Shown: piece by piece, positions 17,208-26,436 of the stretch
How positions within the stretch are numbered: position 1 is the first letter of the stretch
How the letters are laid out: every line of letters begins with the position of its first letter
Source of the DNA: Bacteroidales bacterium
GTDB taxonomy: Bacteria > Bacteroidota > Bacteroidia > Bacteroidales > UBA932
Reading direction: 5' to 3'
NCBI GenBank assembly: GCA_015060245.1
Contig: SUYU01000004.1
Location: 62,001-126,000, forward strand
Length of the DNA stretch: 64,000 nucleotides
Position numbers and translations under genes: made by a program
Notes under the pieces: model-generated
What the model was told of the DNA's origin: nothing
The model's input: the letters and a program-made list of their open reading frames with translations, nothing else
Database searches by the model: none

Positions 17208-18308
17208 ATGATTTATATAATAGTGTTTTTACTTTCACTTTTATTCGCATATTTAGCAAATAAAAGTAAATCAAAGACGGAATGTGTCTTTCTGCTGTTT
17301 ATAAGTGCATTATTCCCTATTTTATTGGCTGGATTCAGGGATATAACGATAGGTACAGACACAGGTAATTATTATGGAAAATTAGTTCAGGCTTTAAGAT
17401 ATAATACATTTGATCAATTCCGAAAAATTTCCGATATGGAAGTGGGATTTGTGTTATTTACATATTTATGTAGCAAGATTACTGATAGCCAGATTGTATA
17501 TTTTATATTTGTACACTCTTTGGTAATAATCCCCGTTTTTATGGCAATATACAAATGCAGATCTTTTGTAAACTTTGCAAATGCATTGTATATATTTTAC
17601 TTTTTATTTTATTGTACTACACTTAATACTACACGACAAGCAATTGCCGTTTCTATAGTTTTATTATCATTGTCATATCTGGTTTACAACGAAAAATGTA
17701 AATCATTAATATTAATTTTCTTCGCATATTTATTTCATAGAACGGCAATTTTATTTTTTTTCATATACCTAATATACATCTTTACGCAAAAATATAATAT
17801 AAGGCAGAATTTAGGTAAATATTTTATTGCTATAACTTTTATTCTGATGTTCTTGTATGTACTGGTTAATTATTTTAATATTTTAGATGTTATAATTGGC
17901 CAAAGAGAAAACTATGCTACATACTTATTGTCAGTTGATGATAGTAATATCTCAAAAAGTTCTCTGATTTTATATTTATTTGTATTTATATTAATTTGGC
18001 GTGCATATATATTGTATCCAAATAATTTATTGTCTTTTTTTCTCATAGTTTCATTATTCTCCATAGGTATGATTTTTTTGACAATAATCGCTCCCGTTTT
18101 TAGTCGTTTGAATATGTATTTTAACATTATACAAGTATTCTCTATTCCTTATATTCTTAATAATAGGTTTGTTGCTTTCAACGGTAAAAAAAAGAAATTG
18201 GTAAGTGGATTTTCAAAAGTTACTTTATTCCTATATATTCTGATTTTGTGGTATTTCTCGGTCATCATAAAACAATCTAATCAAGTATATCCATATCTCT
18301 TTATATAA
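17208..18308 (+). CDS. EpsG-type Wzy polysaccharide polymerase
   Basis: 366 residues with about ten hydrophobic segments. The N-terminal loop contains AGFRDITIGTDTGNYY, a pattern typical of the EpsG family of O-antigen/exopolysaccharide polymerases (R-D...G-T-D...Y). These periplasm-facing enzymes join lipid-linked repeat units delivered by the Wzx flippase. It lies among glycosyltransferases, and the only flippase is encoded at 24051. Very AT-rich. Confidence 0.8.
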   Translation: MIYIIVFLLSLLFAYLANKSKSKTECVFLLFISALFPILLAGFRDITIGTDTGNYYGKLVQALRYNTFDQFRKISDMEVGFVLFTYLCSKITDSQIVYFIFVHSLVIIPVFMAIYKCRSFVNFANALYIFYFLFYCTTLNTTRQAIAVSIVLLSLSYLVYNEKCKSLILIFFAYLFHRTAILFFFIYLIYIFTQKYNIRQNLGKYFIAITFILMFLYVLVNYFNILDVIIGQRENYATYLLSVDDSNISKSSLILYLFVFILIWRAYILYPNNLLSFFLIVSLFSIGMIFLTIIAPVFSRLNMYFNIIQVFSIPYILNNRFVAFNGKKKKLVSGFSKVTLFLYILILWYFSVIIKQSNQVYPYLFI

Positions 18309-18321
18309 TATAGATTTTATT

Positions 18322-19350
18322 ATGAAATTTAGTGTAATTGTTCCAATATATAATGTTGATAAATATCTTAGAACCTGCATTGAGAGCGTTTTGTATCAAT
18401 CATATACAAATTTTGAGTTAATCCTAATAGACGACGGAAGTCCTGATAAATCTCCATCAATTTGTGATGAATATGCTCAGAAAGATAATAGGATTATAGT
18501 TATCCATAAAGTAAATGGAGGCTTGGTTAGTGCTCGTAAAGCAGGTGTAAATGTTGCTTCAGGACAATATGCAGTATGCCTGGATGGCGATGATTTTTTA
18601 CATAAAGATTGTTTAAAGATAGTATATGAAACCATTAGGCATAATGAAAAAGTCGATGTCGTTTGTTTTGGGTTTAACCTATATAAGGATGACAGTGTAG
18701 TGGAAAAATCGGTGAAGAGTAGGTGTGGCTATTACGATTATAATCAGATAGTTTATAGTATATATCCAGAACTTTTTTACTCCCGGTCATCTCGTAGATT
18801 TCCTCACGAAATAGCAGGAAAGGCTATTCGTTTAGAACTTTATAAACACTATCAACTAAAAGTTCCATCCGATATTAGAATGGCCGAAGATGCTTCTTGT
18901 ATACATCCATTATTAACCAATATTAAATCTATATATATTCTTGGCGAATGCTTATATTATTATCGTCAGATAACATCTTCTATGACAAAAGTTCGTAAGC
19001 CATTGGATTGGGATAATTATGATAAAGTATTTGCTTTGTATGAAAAACAAATAGATTTCAGAAGACATGATTTTCGGAGGCAATATTATCGTTTAAGAAC
19101 ACATAATTTATTTAATGTTACGATGTCACAATTTTATAGTGATAAACCCTACACGCAAATTGTAAGTCAAATTTTATCTCGTTTTAAAAAGCATCCAGAA
19201 TATGATGAAGCAATAAATAATGGTGACTTTGCATCAATACATATGAAATTCATTAGATACTTATTAAAATACAGATGTTTTAGAGTTATTAGATTTTATG
19301 CACATAATAGACTATTATTAAAAACATTAAAAGAAAGAATAGGTAAGTAG
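18322..19350 (+). CDS. Family 2 glycosyltransferase
   Basis: 342 residues. FSVIVPIYNVDKYLRTC at the start, IDDGSPDKS near residue 40, and the metal-binding motif LDGDDFLHKD near 90 place it in GT2. The C-terminal part is basic (many Arg/Lys, e.g. RRHDFRRQYYRLR) and may bind the membrane. It starts 13 bp after the polymerase stop. Specificity unknown. Confidence 0.87.
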   Translation: MKFSVIVPIYNVDKYLRTCIESVLYQSYTNFELILIDDGSPDKSPSICDEYAQKDNRIIVIHKVNGGLVSARKAGVNVASGQYAVCLDGDDFLHKDCLKIVYETIRHNEKVDVVCFGFNLYKDDSVVEKSVKSRCGYYDYNQIVYSIYPELFYSRSSRRFPHEIAGKAIRLELYKHYQLKVPSDIRMAEDASCIHPLLTNIKSIYILGECLYYYRQITSSMTKVRKPLDWDNYDKVFALYEKQIDFRRHDFRRQYYRLRTHNLFNVTMSQFYSDKPYTQIVSQILSRFKKHPEYDEAINNGDFASIHMKFIRYLLKYRCFRVIRFYAHNRLLLKTLKERIGK

Positions 19351-19416
19351 CAATGCGTGTGAAGAGGAAACTAAAAAATGATGGTTTTATAAAAGTTATT
19401 AAGACGTTTTATTAAA

Positions 19417-20307
19417 ATGAACTACAAAAAAATTATAAAATCTAGTAAACTTAGATTTTTGATACTTAGATTATTGCTCTTTATCCCTGATAAAATGATG
19501 ATTTCTATTCAGTATTACATTAAGTTAGGGCGTGCCATAAATTGGAAAAATCCACAGAGGTATACTGAAAAGATTCAAAAATATAAATTAGTTTATCGAA
19601 ATGAAATTTTAGGACAATGTGTAGATAAATATGAAGTTAGAAAGTACATATCAGGCAAGGGATTAGGTGGTATTTTAAATGACTTGTATGGTGTATATGA
19701 TAGGGCAGAGGAAATAGATTTTGAAAATTTGCCCCAAAAGTTTGTCATTAAAACAACAGATGGTGGAGGTGGCAATACTATAATAATTTGTACTGATAAG
19801 AAGGCCTTGGATATTAAGAGTACAATAAAAAGAGTAAACTCATGGTTAAATGCCAAGGAGGTTAATGCCGGTAGGGAATGGGCTTATACTAAAATACAAA
19901 AGTCAAGGATTGTAGTAGAAAAATTTTTAGAGAATTATAATAATCCAGAAGCAGGTATAGAAGATTTTAAAATACTATGTTTTCATGGTAAACCTGAATA
20001 TGTTATAGTAGATACAGATAGGTATATTGGCCATAAACGAGACTTTTATGACTTAAACTGGAATAAGTTAAATATTAAAAGTGATTGTATGCAACTTGAG
20101 GATGAATATCCCAAGCCAACTAACTTATCTCAAATGTTGGAAGTAGCCAAAGTTTTGTCAGAGGATTTTCCTGCTGTTAGAGTTGATTTATATAATGTGT
20201 CCGGTAAGATTATTTTTGGAGAACTGACTTTTTATCCTTGGAGTGGTTATGTCCAATTTGATCCGGATGAATTTGATTATGAGTTAGGAGAAAAGTTTAA
20301 GATTTAA
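19417..20307 (+). CDS. TupA-like ATP-grasp protein
   Basis: 296 residues matching the ATP-grasp group named after TupA of teichuronopeptide synthesis: K-I-Q at the start of the core, FVIKTTDGGGGNTIII as the glycine-rich nucleotide loop, a central E-D-F-K-I-L-C-F-H-G, and a C-terminal metal-binding VRVDLYNV...FGELTFYPWSG. Family members are thought to form amide or ester links, adding amino acids or similar groups to surface polymers. Its place among glycosyltransferases fits a polymer-decorating role. It is followed by the remnant of an acetyltransferase gene. Confidence 0.82.
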   Translation: MNYKKIIKSSKLRFLILRLLLFIPDKMMISIQYYIKLGRAINWKNPQRYTEKIQKYKLVYRNEILGQCVDKYEVRKYISGKGLGGILNDLYGVYDRAEEIDFENLPQKFVIKTTDGGGGNTIIICTDKKALDIKSTIKRVNSWLNAKEVNAGREWAYTKIQKSRIVVEKFLENYNNPEAGIEDFKILCFHGKPEYVIVDTDRYIGHKRDFYDLNWNKLNIKSDCMQLEDEYPKPTNLSQMLEVAKVLSEDFPAVRVDLYNVSGKIIFGELTFYPWSGYVQFDPDEFDYELGEKFKI

Positions 20308-20308
20308 T

Positions 20309-20601
20309 ATGAAAATTCTTTATCAAATACAGAGTGTAAGGTTGTTTAAGGAATAGGGATTGGGGCAGCATATTTAGTTGGTGAAAATTTCTCTTGCATA
20401 CATTGTACTACACTTGGTGCAAAAGAAGGTAAGAGGCCTATTATAGGAGATAATGTAACATTAGGAGCAACAGTTACTATAATAGGAGATGTTCACATAG
20501 GAAATAATGTAATTATCGGTGCAGGAACGGTTGTTGTTAAAGATATTCCTGATAATTGTGTTGTTGTAGGAAACCCAGCGAGAATTATTAAGAGAATTTA
20601 A
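20309..20601 (+). pseudogene. Remnant of a hexapeptide-repeat (serine-acetyltransferase-like) O-acetyltransferase
   Basis: From 20350 to the stop at 20601 an 83-codon frame encodes a left-handed beta-helix C-terminus: [37 protein letters not shown] and [15 protein letters not shown] are classic for CysE/EpsC-like transferases. There is no start codon, and a TAA precedes the frame directly. A 15-codon frame with ATG at 20309 ends at 20356 in another register and may be the old N-terminus. About half of a normal ~180-residue protein is missing, which suggests an internal deletion plus frameshift. If so, the polymer has lost an O-acetyl group that an ancestor had. Confidence 0.8.
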
Positions 20602-20641
20602 TAGTCTATACTAATATTCTCATTTGTTATAAGAAAGTTTT

Positions 20642-21769
20642 ATGGGAAAAAAGATATTTATAGTCGTAAATCAAGATTTTTTCTTCTTAAGTCATCGGCT
20701 TCCGATAGGTCTTGCCGCTAAAGATAGAGGATATGATGTTACAGTTGTTTGTGAGGATACAGGCGTTTCAGAACAAATTAGAAATTACGGAATAAATACT
20801 GTTGATTTACCCATAAATAAAGCCGGAACAGATTTAAAGGATGAAATACGAACTCTTTTTTTTCTAATTCGTTTATTTAGAGAAGAAAAGCCTGATATTG
20901 TCCATTTGGTTGGATTGAAAATTATCCTTTGGGGAAGCATTGCTTGCAGAGTGGCAGGTGTGAAATCTATGGTTAGTGCCGTTTGTGGATTGGGGGTACT
21001 TTTTGATGAACAGCATTCTAATTCACTGATGTCACGTTCAATTTTAAAAGTATTGAGAATTACACATAGGAAAAATAATCTTGCTGTAATTTTTCAGAAT
21101 AAGGATGATAAGAGTATATTCCTTAATGCTAAAATTATGAAAGAAGAGCAGTGCGCTTTTACCAATGGATCGGGTATAAATCTAAAGAATTATGATTATA
21201 CACCAGAACCTAGTGAAGGTCCTATAAATGTAATTTTTACAGCAAGAATGGTTGAGGATAAGGGTACAATGGTATTGATTGATGCTGCCAGAAAGTTGGA
21301 ATCACAATATAGGGGAAAGATACAATTTCTGCTATGTGGAGGTCTTGATACTAATCCTAATGGAATCACCAGAGAAATGCTGGAAAATAGTTGTGATGGA
21401 GAATATATTCAATGGCTTGGACATAGGAAGGATGTGCTTGATTTGTTGAAAAAATCACATATAATGGCTTTCCCATCCTGGTATAGAGAGGGATTGCCAA
21501 AATCCGTAATAGAAGCAGAGGCCGTTGGCAGACCAATTATTACTACTGATTCCGTTGGTTGCAGAGATACCGTTGAGGATGGTGTAAATGGTTTTATAAT
21601 ACCAATTAAAGATTCAGATGCCCTTGCTGATGCTTTGAAAAAACTTGTAGACGACTCTGATTTAAGAAAACGAATGGGGCTTAATGCCAGAAAATTTGCG
21701 GTAAGAAATTTCAATATTGACGATGTGGTTAGAGTGCATTTGGGTATTTATGATTCCTTTGTTAATTAG
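20642..21769 (+). CDS. Family 4 glycosyltransferase
   Basis: 375 residues, GT-B fold. The N-terminal domain begins KIFIVVNQDFFFLSHRLPI (the S-H-R-L-P form is common in capsule GT4s). The C-terminal donor domain has VIFTARMVEDKG and the EX7E-type motif within FPSWYREGLPKSVIEAEAVG. It is a retaining enzyme that does not need a metal. G+C rises again from here relative to the five genes upstream. It is followed after 15 bp by a nucleotidyltransferase. Confidence 0.9.
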   Translation: MGKKIFIVVNQDFFFLSHRLPIGLAAKDRGYDVTVVCEDTGVSEQIRNYGINTVDLPINKAGTDLKDEIRTLFFLIRLFREEKPDIVHLVGLKIILWGSIACRVAGVKSMVSAVCGLGVLFDEQHSNSLMSRSILKVLRITHRKNNLAVIFQNKDDKSIFLNAKIMKEEQCAFTNGSGINLKNYDYTPEPSEGPINVIFTARMVEDKGTMVLIDAARKLESQYRGKIQFLLCGGLDTNPNGITREMLENSCDGEYIQWLGHRKDVLDLLKKSHIMAFPSWYREGLPKSVIEAEAVGRPIITTDSVGCRDTVEDGVNGFIIPIKDSDALADALKKLVDDSDLRKRMGLNARKFAVRNFNIDDVVRVHLGIYDSFVN

Positions 21770-21784
21770 TGTCAACTAATTCTT

Positions 21785-22690
21785 ATGAAACCAACTTTAT
21801 TGATATTGGCAGCGGGTATGGGGAGCCGTTATGGCGGTTTGAAGCAGTTGGATGGTGTTGGTCCAAGCGGTGAGACCATTATGGATTATTCGGTCTTTGA
21901 TGCGGCTCGTGCTGGTTTTGGCAAAATTGTATTTGTTATAAGAAAACATTTCAGAGAGGAGTTTGAGCAGAAGGTTGTCCCTAAATACAAAAAGATTGTA
22001 GATGTTGAACTGGTTGAACAGGAAATGGACAAACTTCCAACAGGCTTTAGTCTCAATCCCAATAGGGTAAAACCCTGGGGGACCGGTCATGCCACGCTTA
22101 TGGCCGCAGATGTTATTGATACTCCGTTTGCTGTAATAAATGCAGATGATTTTTATGGCGCAAAATCTTTTCAGGTTCTTGCAGATTTCTTGAGGGCGCA
22201 GATAGGGGAGAAGGGCAAGTACTGTATGGTGGGATTTTACCTTAATAAGACTTTGTCTGAAAGCGGAGAGGTGTCGCGTGGAATATGTACTGTAGATGAT
22301 AATCATTATCTCACCACAGTTGAGGAGCACCATAAGGTAAAGGAAAAAGAGGGGGTAATAACGGGTGTTGGAATGAACGGTTTAGAGAGAGTATTGAATG
22401 GCAATGAGTATGCTTCAATGAATATGTGGGGCTTTACTCCTGATGTATTTGAGTATGGGCTTCAGATGTTCAGAGATTTTCTGAAGAAAAGCGCAGATGA
22501 CCTTACAAAAGAGTTTTATATACCATATGTTGTTAATACAACTATCAATCAGGGACTTGCAAGTGTAAAAGTGTTAAGTAGCCCAGATCAGTGGTTTGGA
22601 GTCACATATAAAGAAGACAGGCCTGCTGTGATGGAACGGTTAAGGACAATGGTGGCCGATGGCCTCTATCCCAATCCTCTTTTTGAGTGA
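21785..22690 (+). CDS. Sugar-phosphate nucleotidyltransferase-like protein
   Basis: 301 residues. LILAAGMGSRYGGLKQLD at the N-terminus is the pyrophosphorylase nucleotide loop; WGTGHATLMA and the metal-binding INADDFYG follow. The C-terminus includes SPDQWFGVTYKED. This NTP-transferase form is common in Bacteroidetes but its sugar is not established. Here it may activate a sugar-1-phosphate (or a related phosphate such as a choline-type group) for the polymer. It probably belongs to the same transcript as the GT4. Confidence 0.8.
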   Translation: MKPTLLILAAGMGSRYGGLKQLDGVGPSGETIMDYSVFDAARAGFGKIVFVIRKHFREEFEQKVVPKYKKIVDVELVEQEMDKLPTGFSLNPNRVKPWGTGHATLMAADVIDTPFAVINADDFYGAKSFQVLADFLRAQIGEKGKYCMVGFYLNKTLSESGEVSRGICTVDDNHYLTTVEEHHKVKEKEGVITGVGMNGLERVLNGNEYASMNMWGFTPDVFEYGLQMFRDFLKKSADDLTKEFYIPYVVNTTINQGLASVKVLSSPDQWFGVTYKEDRPAVMERLRTMVADGLYPNPLFE

Positions 22691-22764
22691 ATGAAATAAG
22701 CATTTATATATATTTCAATTATTTGTAATTTTTTATCATTTTTGCAGAATAATTACTAAAGAAT

Positions 22765-23631
22765 TTGATGTTAACCTTAACTTTCCATACTACAAATAAA
22801 GATTCATGGCTTTCCAAAATTATGGAATACAGAAATTGTATTCAGAGTGGGGACTGTGATGCTGTTATCTTTACATTTCCCGGTATTGAAGTTAAGAATC
22901 TTAAACCAGTTCACATAGTTTCTCTTGCCTGTCTTATAGAACATATCAACAGGTTCAATGTCAATATAAAAGTAGATAGAAAAACGGCTGTTGGAGATTA
23001 TTTATATAGGACCCTAAAATTTAGAGAGTATTGGGCAGGAGGTCGAGACCATTCTCACATTGAGGATGAGAATATATTAAATCTGTGGAGACTTAAAGAG
23101 GAACAAAAAGAACTATATGGTAATGAGGTGGCAAATTATTTGAAAACCAAGTTCAAATCGGATAAGGATCTTTCGGCCGTAAAACTCTCTATTACAGAAG
23201 CATTTTATAATGTTTGCGACCATGCAGATGCCAAAGGGAATGCATTCTCTTTTATATTGTTTGATCCTGATAAACAAATATTACAGATTGCCGTTTGTGA
23301 TTTTGGCATAGGAATTGGTAATTCGGTTAGAACAATTCTTCCATATGTAACTGATGAGGAGGCTTTACGAAAAGCCATAGAACCCAAATTTACTGTAAGG
23401 TCAAAGGTGCATAATAGCGGAATGGGATTGTACACGATTAGGGGTAGTAGTACTGAAGACCAGAATATGCTTATCTTAAGTAATGGGGCCTTCCTGATGA
23501 CGAAGGGGGAATCTATCAGAACTCAAAAAATGGATTTTGAATTTCAAGGCACTCTAGTGTATTACAAAATAAACTTGAATCACTATGAGGTTGCTGAAAC
23601 ATTAGATATATTGGATTTTGATTATTTATAA
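22765..23631 (+). CDS. GHKL-type ATPase with STAS-like N-terminus
   Basis: 288 residues. The C-terminal half has the Bergerat ATP fold: N-box SITEAFYNVCDHA (E145, N149), G1 box CDFGIGIG (178-184) and G2 box NSGMGLYT (217-224). There is no His-containing dimerisation domain, no HAMP and no membrane segment, so it is not a normal sensor kinase. The first ~95 residues alternate strands and helices (CDAVIFTFPGIEVKNLKP, a link region, then VNIKV) and resemble a STAS-type domain. It forms a two-gene pair with the STAS-like protein 15 bp downstream. Inference: an anti-sigma-factor/partner-switch-like device working on an unknown target. Odd company for a capsule locus. Confidence 0.8.
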   Translation: MMLTLTFHTTNKDSWLSKIMEYRNCIQSGDCDAVIFTFPGIEVKNLKPVHIVSLACLIEHINRFNVNIKVDRKTAVGDYLYRTLKFREYWAGGRDHSHIEDENILNLWRLKEEQKELYGNEVANYLKTKFKSDKDLSAVKLSITEAFYNVCDHADAKGNAFSFILFDPDKQILQIAVCDFGIGIGNSVRTILPYVTDEEALRKAIEPKFTVRSKVHNSGMGLYTIRGSSTEDQNMLILSNGAFLMTKGESIRTQKMDFEFQGTLVYYKINLNHYEVAETLDILDFDYL

Positions 23632-23646
23632 TTAGAGGAGGTTAGT

Positions 23647-23922
23647 ATGTGCACAATAAATATAGCCTATATACTTAAGGATTCAGATTATCCTACAGCC
23701 GGGGCAAAATTGTATGATTTAATTATTGCCAAGTATGACACTGAGGATTCTATAACTTTAGACCTTGTGGATGTTGACGCATTGCCTTCAATGTTTTTGA
23801 ATACATCTATAGGGAAACTGATTTCAGATAAAGGAAAAATGGCTTTGAAGAAAATCAGGTTCTCAAATATTACAAAAAGTCAGGCTGAGAGAATTAAAGA
23901 CTACGTAGCAAAAGTATCATAA
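23647..23922 (+). CDS. STAS-like (DUF4325) small protein
   Basis: 91 residues. The pattern ITLDLVDVDALPSMFLNTSI, then helix-rich KIRFSNITKSQAERIKDYV, fits the STAS-like DUF4325 family, which is often fused to or paired with GHKL ATPases. No Ser/Thr is obviously the phospho-acceptor, though the S/T-rich helix start (S48 region) is a candidate. The RBS is unusually strong for this organism: AGAGGAGGT at 23634-23642, four bases before the ATG. It may thus be made in excess over the ATPase, as antagonist proteins often are. A strong terminator follows 12 bp after the stop. Confidence 0.78.
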   Translation: MCTINIAYILKDSDYPTAGAKLYDLIIAKYDTEDSITLDLVDVDALPSMFLNTSIGKLISDKGKMALKKIRFSNITKSQAERIKDYVAKVS

Positions 23923-23933
23923 TATCATAAGAT

Positions 23934-23958
23934 AAAGCACCTTTCGGGGTGCTTTTTT
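23934..23958 (+). terminator. Rho-independent terminator after the STAS-like gene
   Basis: Perfect 8-bp stem AAAGCACC/GGTGCTTT around TTTCGG, followed by a T-run (TTTTTTG). It divides the polysaccharide locus: the flippase and last three transferases downstream need read-through (for example UpxY-modified polymerase) or their own promoter. Confidence 0.9.
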
Positions 23959-24050
23959 GTATCAGAAGATATTATACTTATTCGTATAATTTTAATGTAA
24001 TCTTTGAAAGGTCATGATAATTTCAGTAATTTCGTATCTTTAATTTTATT

Positions 24051-25487
24051 ATGGCAGGTGTTGGAAAAAATAGGACTTTTGTAGGGGTAGCATGGAGTGC
24101 GGTGGAGCGGTTTTCTGTGCAGGGAATCAAATTTTTGTTGCAGTTGGTCATTGCCAGGCTGTTGTTGCCTTCGGATTACGGGCTTATAGCAATGTTGGCC
24201 ATTTTTATGGAGGTGGCACAGTGTTTCATTGATTCGGGTTTTGGCAATGCGCTCATTCAGAAGCAGGACAGGACCCAGACCGATTATTCTACTGTTTTCT
24301 ATTTCAATATTGCAGTTGGTGTTTCCATGTATCTTCTTATGGTGCTGGCATCGCCTTTCATAGCAAGGTTTTATGAACAGCCCATATTGCAACAGATTAT
24401 ACTCTGGTGGGGATTGAACCTTATAATCAACTCTTTTGCCATTGTTCAGCGTACAATACTTACTGTTGCAATAAATTTTAAACTGCAAGCCATAATATCG
24501 GTTATTGGTGTTGTAATAAGCGGCATTGTGGCACTCTATATGGCCTATGCCGGTTATGGAGTTTGGGCTCTGGTTGTGCAGTCGTTGCTCAATTCTGCCA
24601 TAGGAACGCTCCTGTTGTGGTTGCTGGTAAGGTGGCACCCTTCGTGGAAGTTCTCTGCGAGTTCATTCAGGAGCCTCTTTTCGTTCGGGTCAAAACTTCT
24701 GGCCAGTTCGTTGCTGCACACTGTTTATACAAACCTCTATACACTTGTCATTGGCAAGGCTTTCAATGCTTCGCAGTTGGGCCTCTTTTCAAAGGCCTCA
24801 AGCATTTCAAAGTTGCCCTCTCTGAACATTACCAATATTCTCAACAGGGTGCTGTATCCTGTTCTTTGTGAGGTACAGGATGATGACCGTAAGGTTACCG
24901 ACAAGTTCTATCTCTATATAAGGCTCAGTTCACTTATTGTTTTTCCGCTCATGGTGGGGCTTGCAGTTGTTGCGGAGCCTGCTGTGCTTCTTGTGCTTTC
25001 AGAGAAGTGGTTGCCTTGCGTGCCTTATCTGCAGATATTGTCAATAGCATATATGTGGGATCCAGTAATGAACCTTACATGTTCTGTATTGAATGTAAAG
25101 CACCGTAGCGACCTTATGTTGCGGGCAGAGATTGTAAAGAAGGTGGTTGCCATAGTAATATTGGTTGTAACAATTCCGTTTGGCGTAGAGATCATGTGTT
25201 ACGGATTGCTTTGTTACTCATTTATTGACCTGTTCATCATAACACAATATACAAAACGCATTTTGCCTGAGATAACTTTCTTTAACCATGTGAAAAAGAT
25301 TCTTCCAATATTGCTTCAGTCTCTCTTTATGGGGGTGATTGTATGGATTTGGATGCTGATGTTTGATAATCTCTTTGTGCAGTTGTTTGGAGGAGTTTTT
25401 GTAGGTAGTGTTGTATATTTGACAAGTATATTTATTTTTTGCAAAAGTGAGACAAAAATATTTTTGGAATTGTTTGCTAAACGGTAG
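24051..25487 (+). CDS. Wzx-type polysaccharide flippase
   Basis: 478 residues with 12-14 hydrophobic segments. The start, TFVGVAWSAVERFSVQGIKF, then ARLLLPSDYGLIAM and SGFGNALIQKQ, is typical of the WzxC/TuaB branch of the MOP superfamily. It moves undecaprenyl-linked repeat units across the inner membrane to the Wzy polymerase. It is the first gene after the internal terminator. The weak box TATCTTTA (24035-24042) lies only 9 bases before the ATG, with no -33 box at the right distance. Confidence 0.9.
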   Translation: MAGVGKNRTFVGVAWSAVERFSVQGIKFLLQLVIARLLLPSDYGLIAMLAIFMEVAQCFIDSGFGNALIQKQDRTQTDYSTVFYFNIAVGVSMYLLMVLASPFIARFYEQPILQQIILWWGLNLIINSFAIVQRTILTVAINFKLQAIISVIGVVISGIVALYMAYAGYGVWALVVQSLLNSAIGTLLLWLLVRWHPSWKFSASSFRSLFSFGSKLLASSLLHTVYTNLYTLVIGKAFNASQLGLFSKASSISKLPSLNITNILNRVLYPVLCEVQDDDRKVTDKFYLYIRLSSLIVFPLMVGLAVVAEPAVLLVLSEKWLPCVPYLQILSIAYMWDPVMNLTCSVLNVKHRSDLMLRAEIVKKVVAIVILVVTIPFGVEIMCYGLLCYSFIDLFIITQYTKRILPEITFFNHVKKILPILLQSLFMGVIVWIWMLMFDNLFVQLFGGVFVGSVVYLTSIFIFCKSETKIFLELFAKR

Positions 25488-25502
25488 ATATGTTGGAGAA
25501 TA

Positions 25503-26423
25503 ATGGATTATTTGTATAAAATATCAGTTGTCGTACCCGTATATAATGCGGGTAAATATCTTCATAGGTGTTTGGATTCGCTTGTTAATCAGGCTTTTAG
25601 TGGGTATGAGATTGTGCTTGTGAATGATGGGAGTACCGATGATTCAGGAAAAATATGCGATGCTTATGCTGCTCAATATCCCAATATAACCGTTTTCAAT
25701 AAGGAGAATGGAGGAGTAAGTTCTGCCCGTCAGTGCGGATTGGATAATTCCAGAGGCGAGTATCTGCTCTATGTCGATTCTGATGACTGGATTGAGTTGG
25801 ACATGTTGGCCGATATGTACAATAGTGCCGTTGAAACTAACTCTGATATAGTCTATTGCGATTTTTATAGGGAATTCAAAAACGAAACACGTTATGCTTA
25901 TCAGGGCGTTGATGGTTCATATTTGCTTGAACTCTTCAATCACACAAGAGATGGGGTCTTATGGAACAAACTGATAAGGAGAGAGTGCTTTACCTCCAAT
26001 AATATTGCCTTTGACAATAAAATCAATTTGTGGGAGGATTTATATATATGTTGCAGGATATTGTTGAAAGGTGCTACCGTAAAATATTTGAATAAGGCTT
26101 ATTATCATTATGATTGTTATTCAAACCCAAATTCCATTTTGAGAAATGAATCAATCAAAGACATATATAGCCTTATGAATTTTGTGTCGTATTTTGAGGA
26201 AATTTTAGATGACAAGAATTTGCTCAGGGTAAGCAAAGCCACAATTAAAGATAAGGTATTCAAGAAGAGATATATGCCAATTTTCAAGTGGATTATGTTA
26301 TATAAGGAAATTAATGTATGGTATATCGAAACTTATAAAGGTGATACAAAAAATCCTATAACACTTGCGATGATTGGAATGATAAAATTGTACCGTTTTT
26401 TATTTGATAGAAGTTTAAATTAG
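25503..26423 (+). CDS. Family 2 glycosyltransferase
   Basis: 306 residues. ISVVVPVYNAGKYLHRCLDS, VNDGSTDDSG, GVSSARQCGL and the metal-binding YVDSDDWIELD are textbook GT2 motifs. Base composition is close to the genome average, unlike the transferases at 15-19 kb. It lies 15 bp after the flippase. Sugar specificity unknown. Confidence 0.9.
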   Translation: MDYLYKISVVVPVYNAGKYLHRCLDSLVNQAFSGYEIVLVNDGSTDDSGKICDAYAAQYPNITVFNKENGGVSSARQCGLDNSRGEYLLYVDSDDWIELDMLADMYNSAVETNSDIVYCDFYREFKNETRYAYQGVDGSYLLELFNHTRDGVLWNKLIRRECFTSNNIAFDNKINLWEDLYICCRILLKGATVKYLNKAYYHYDCYSNPNSILRNESIKDIYSLMNFVSYFEEILDDKNLLRVSKATIKDKVFKKRYMPIFKWIMLYKEINVWYIETYKGDTKNPITLAMIGMIKLYRFLFDRSLN

Positions 26424-26436
26424 TATTGTTCTGGAT

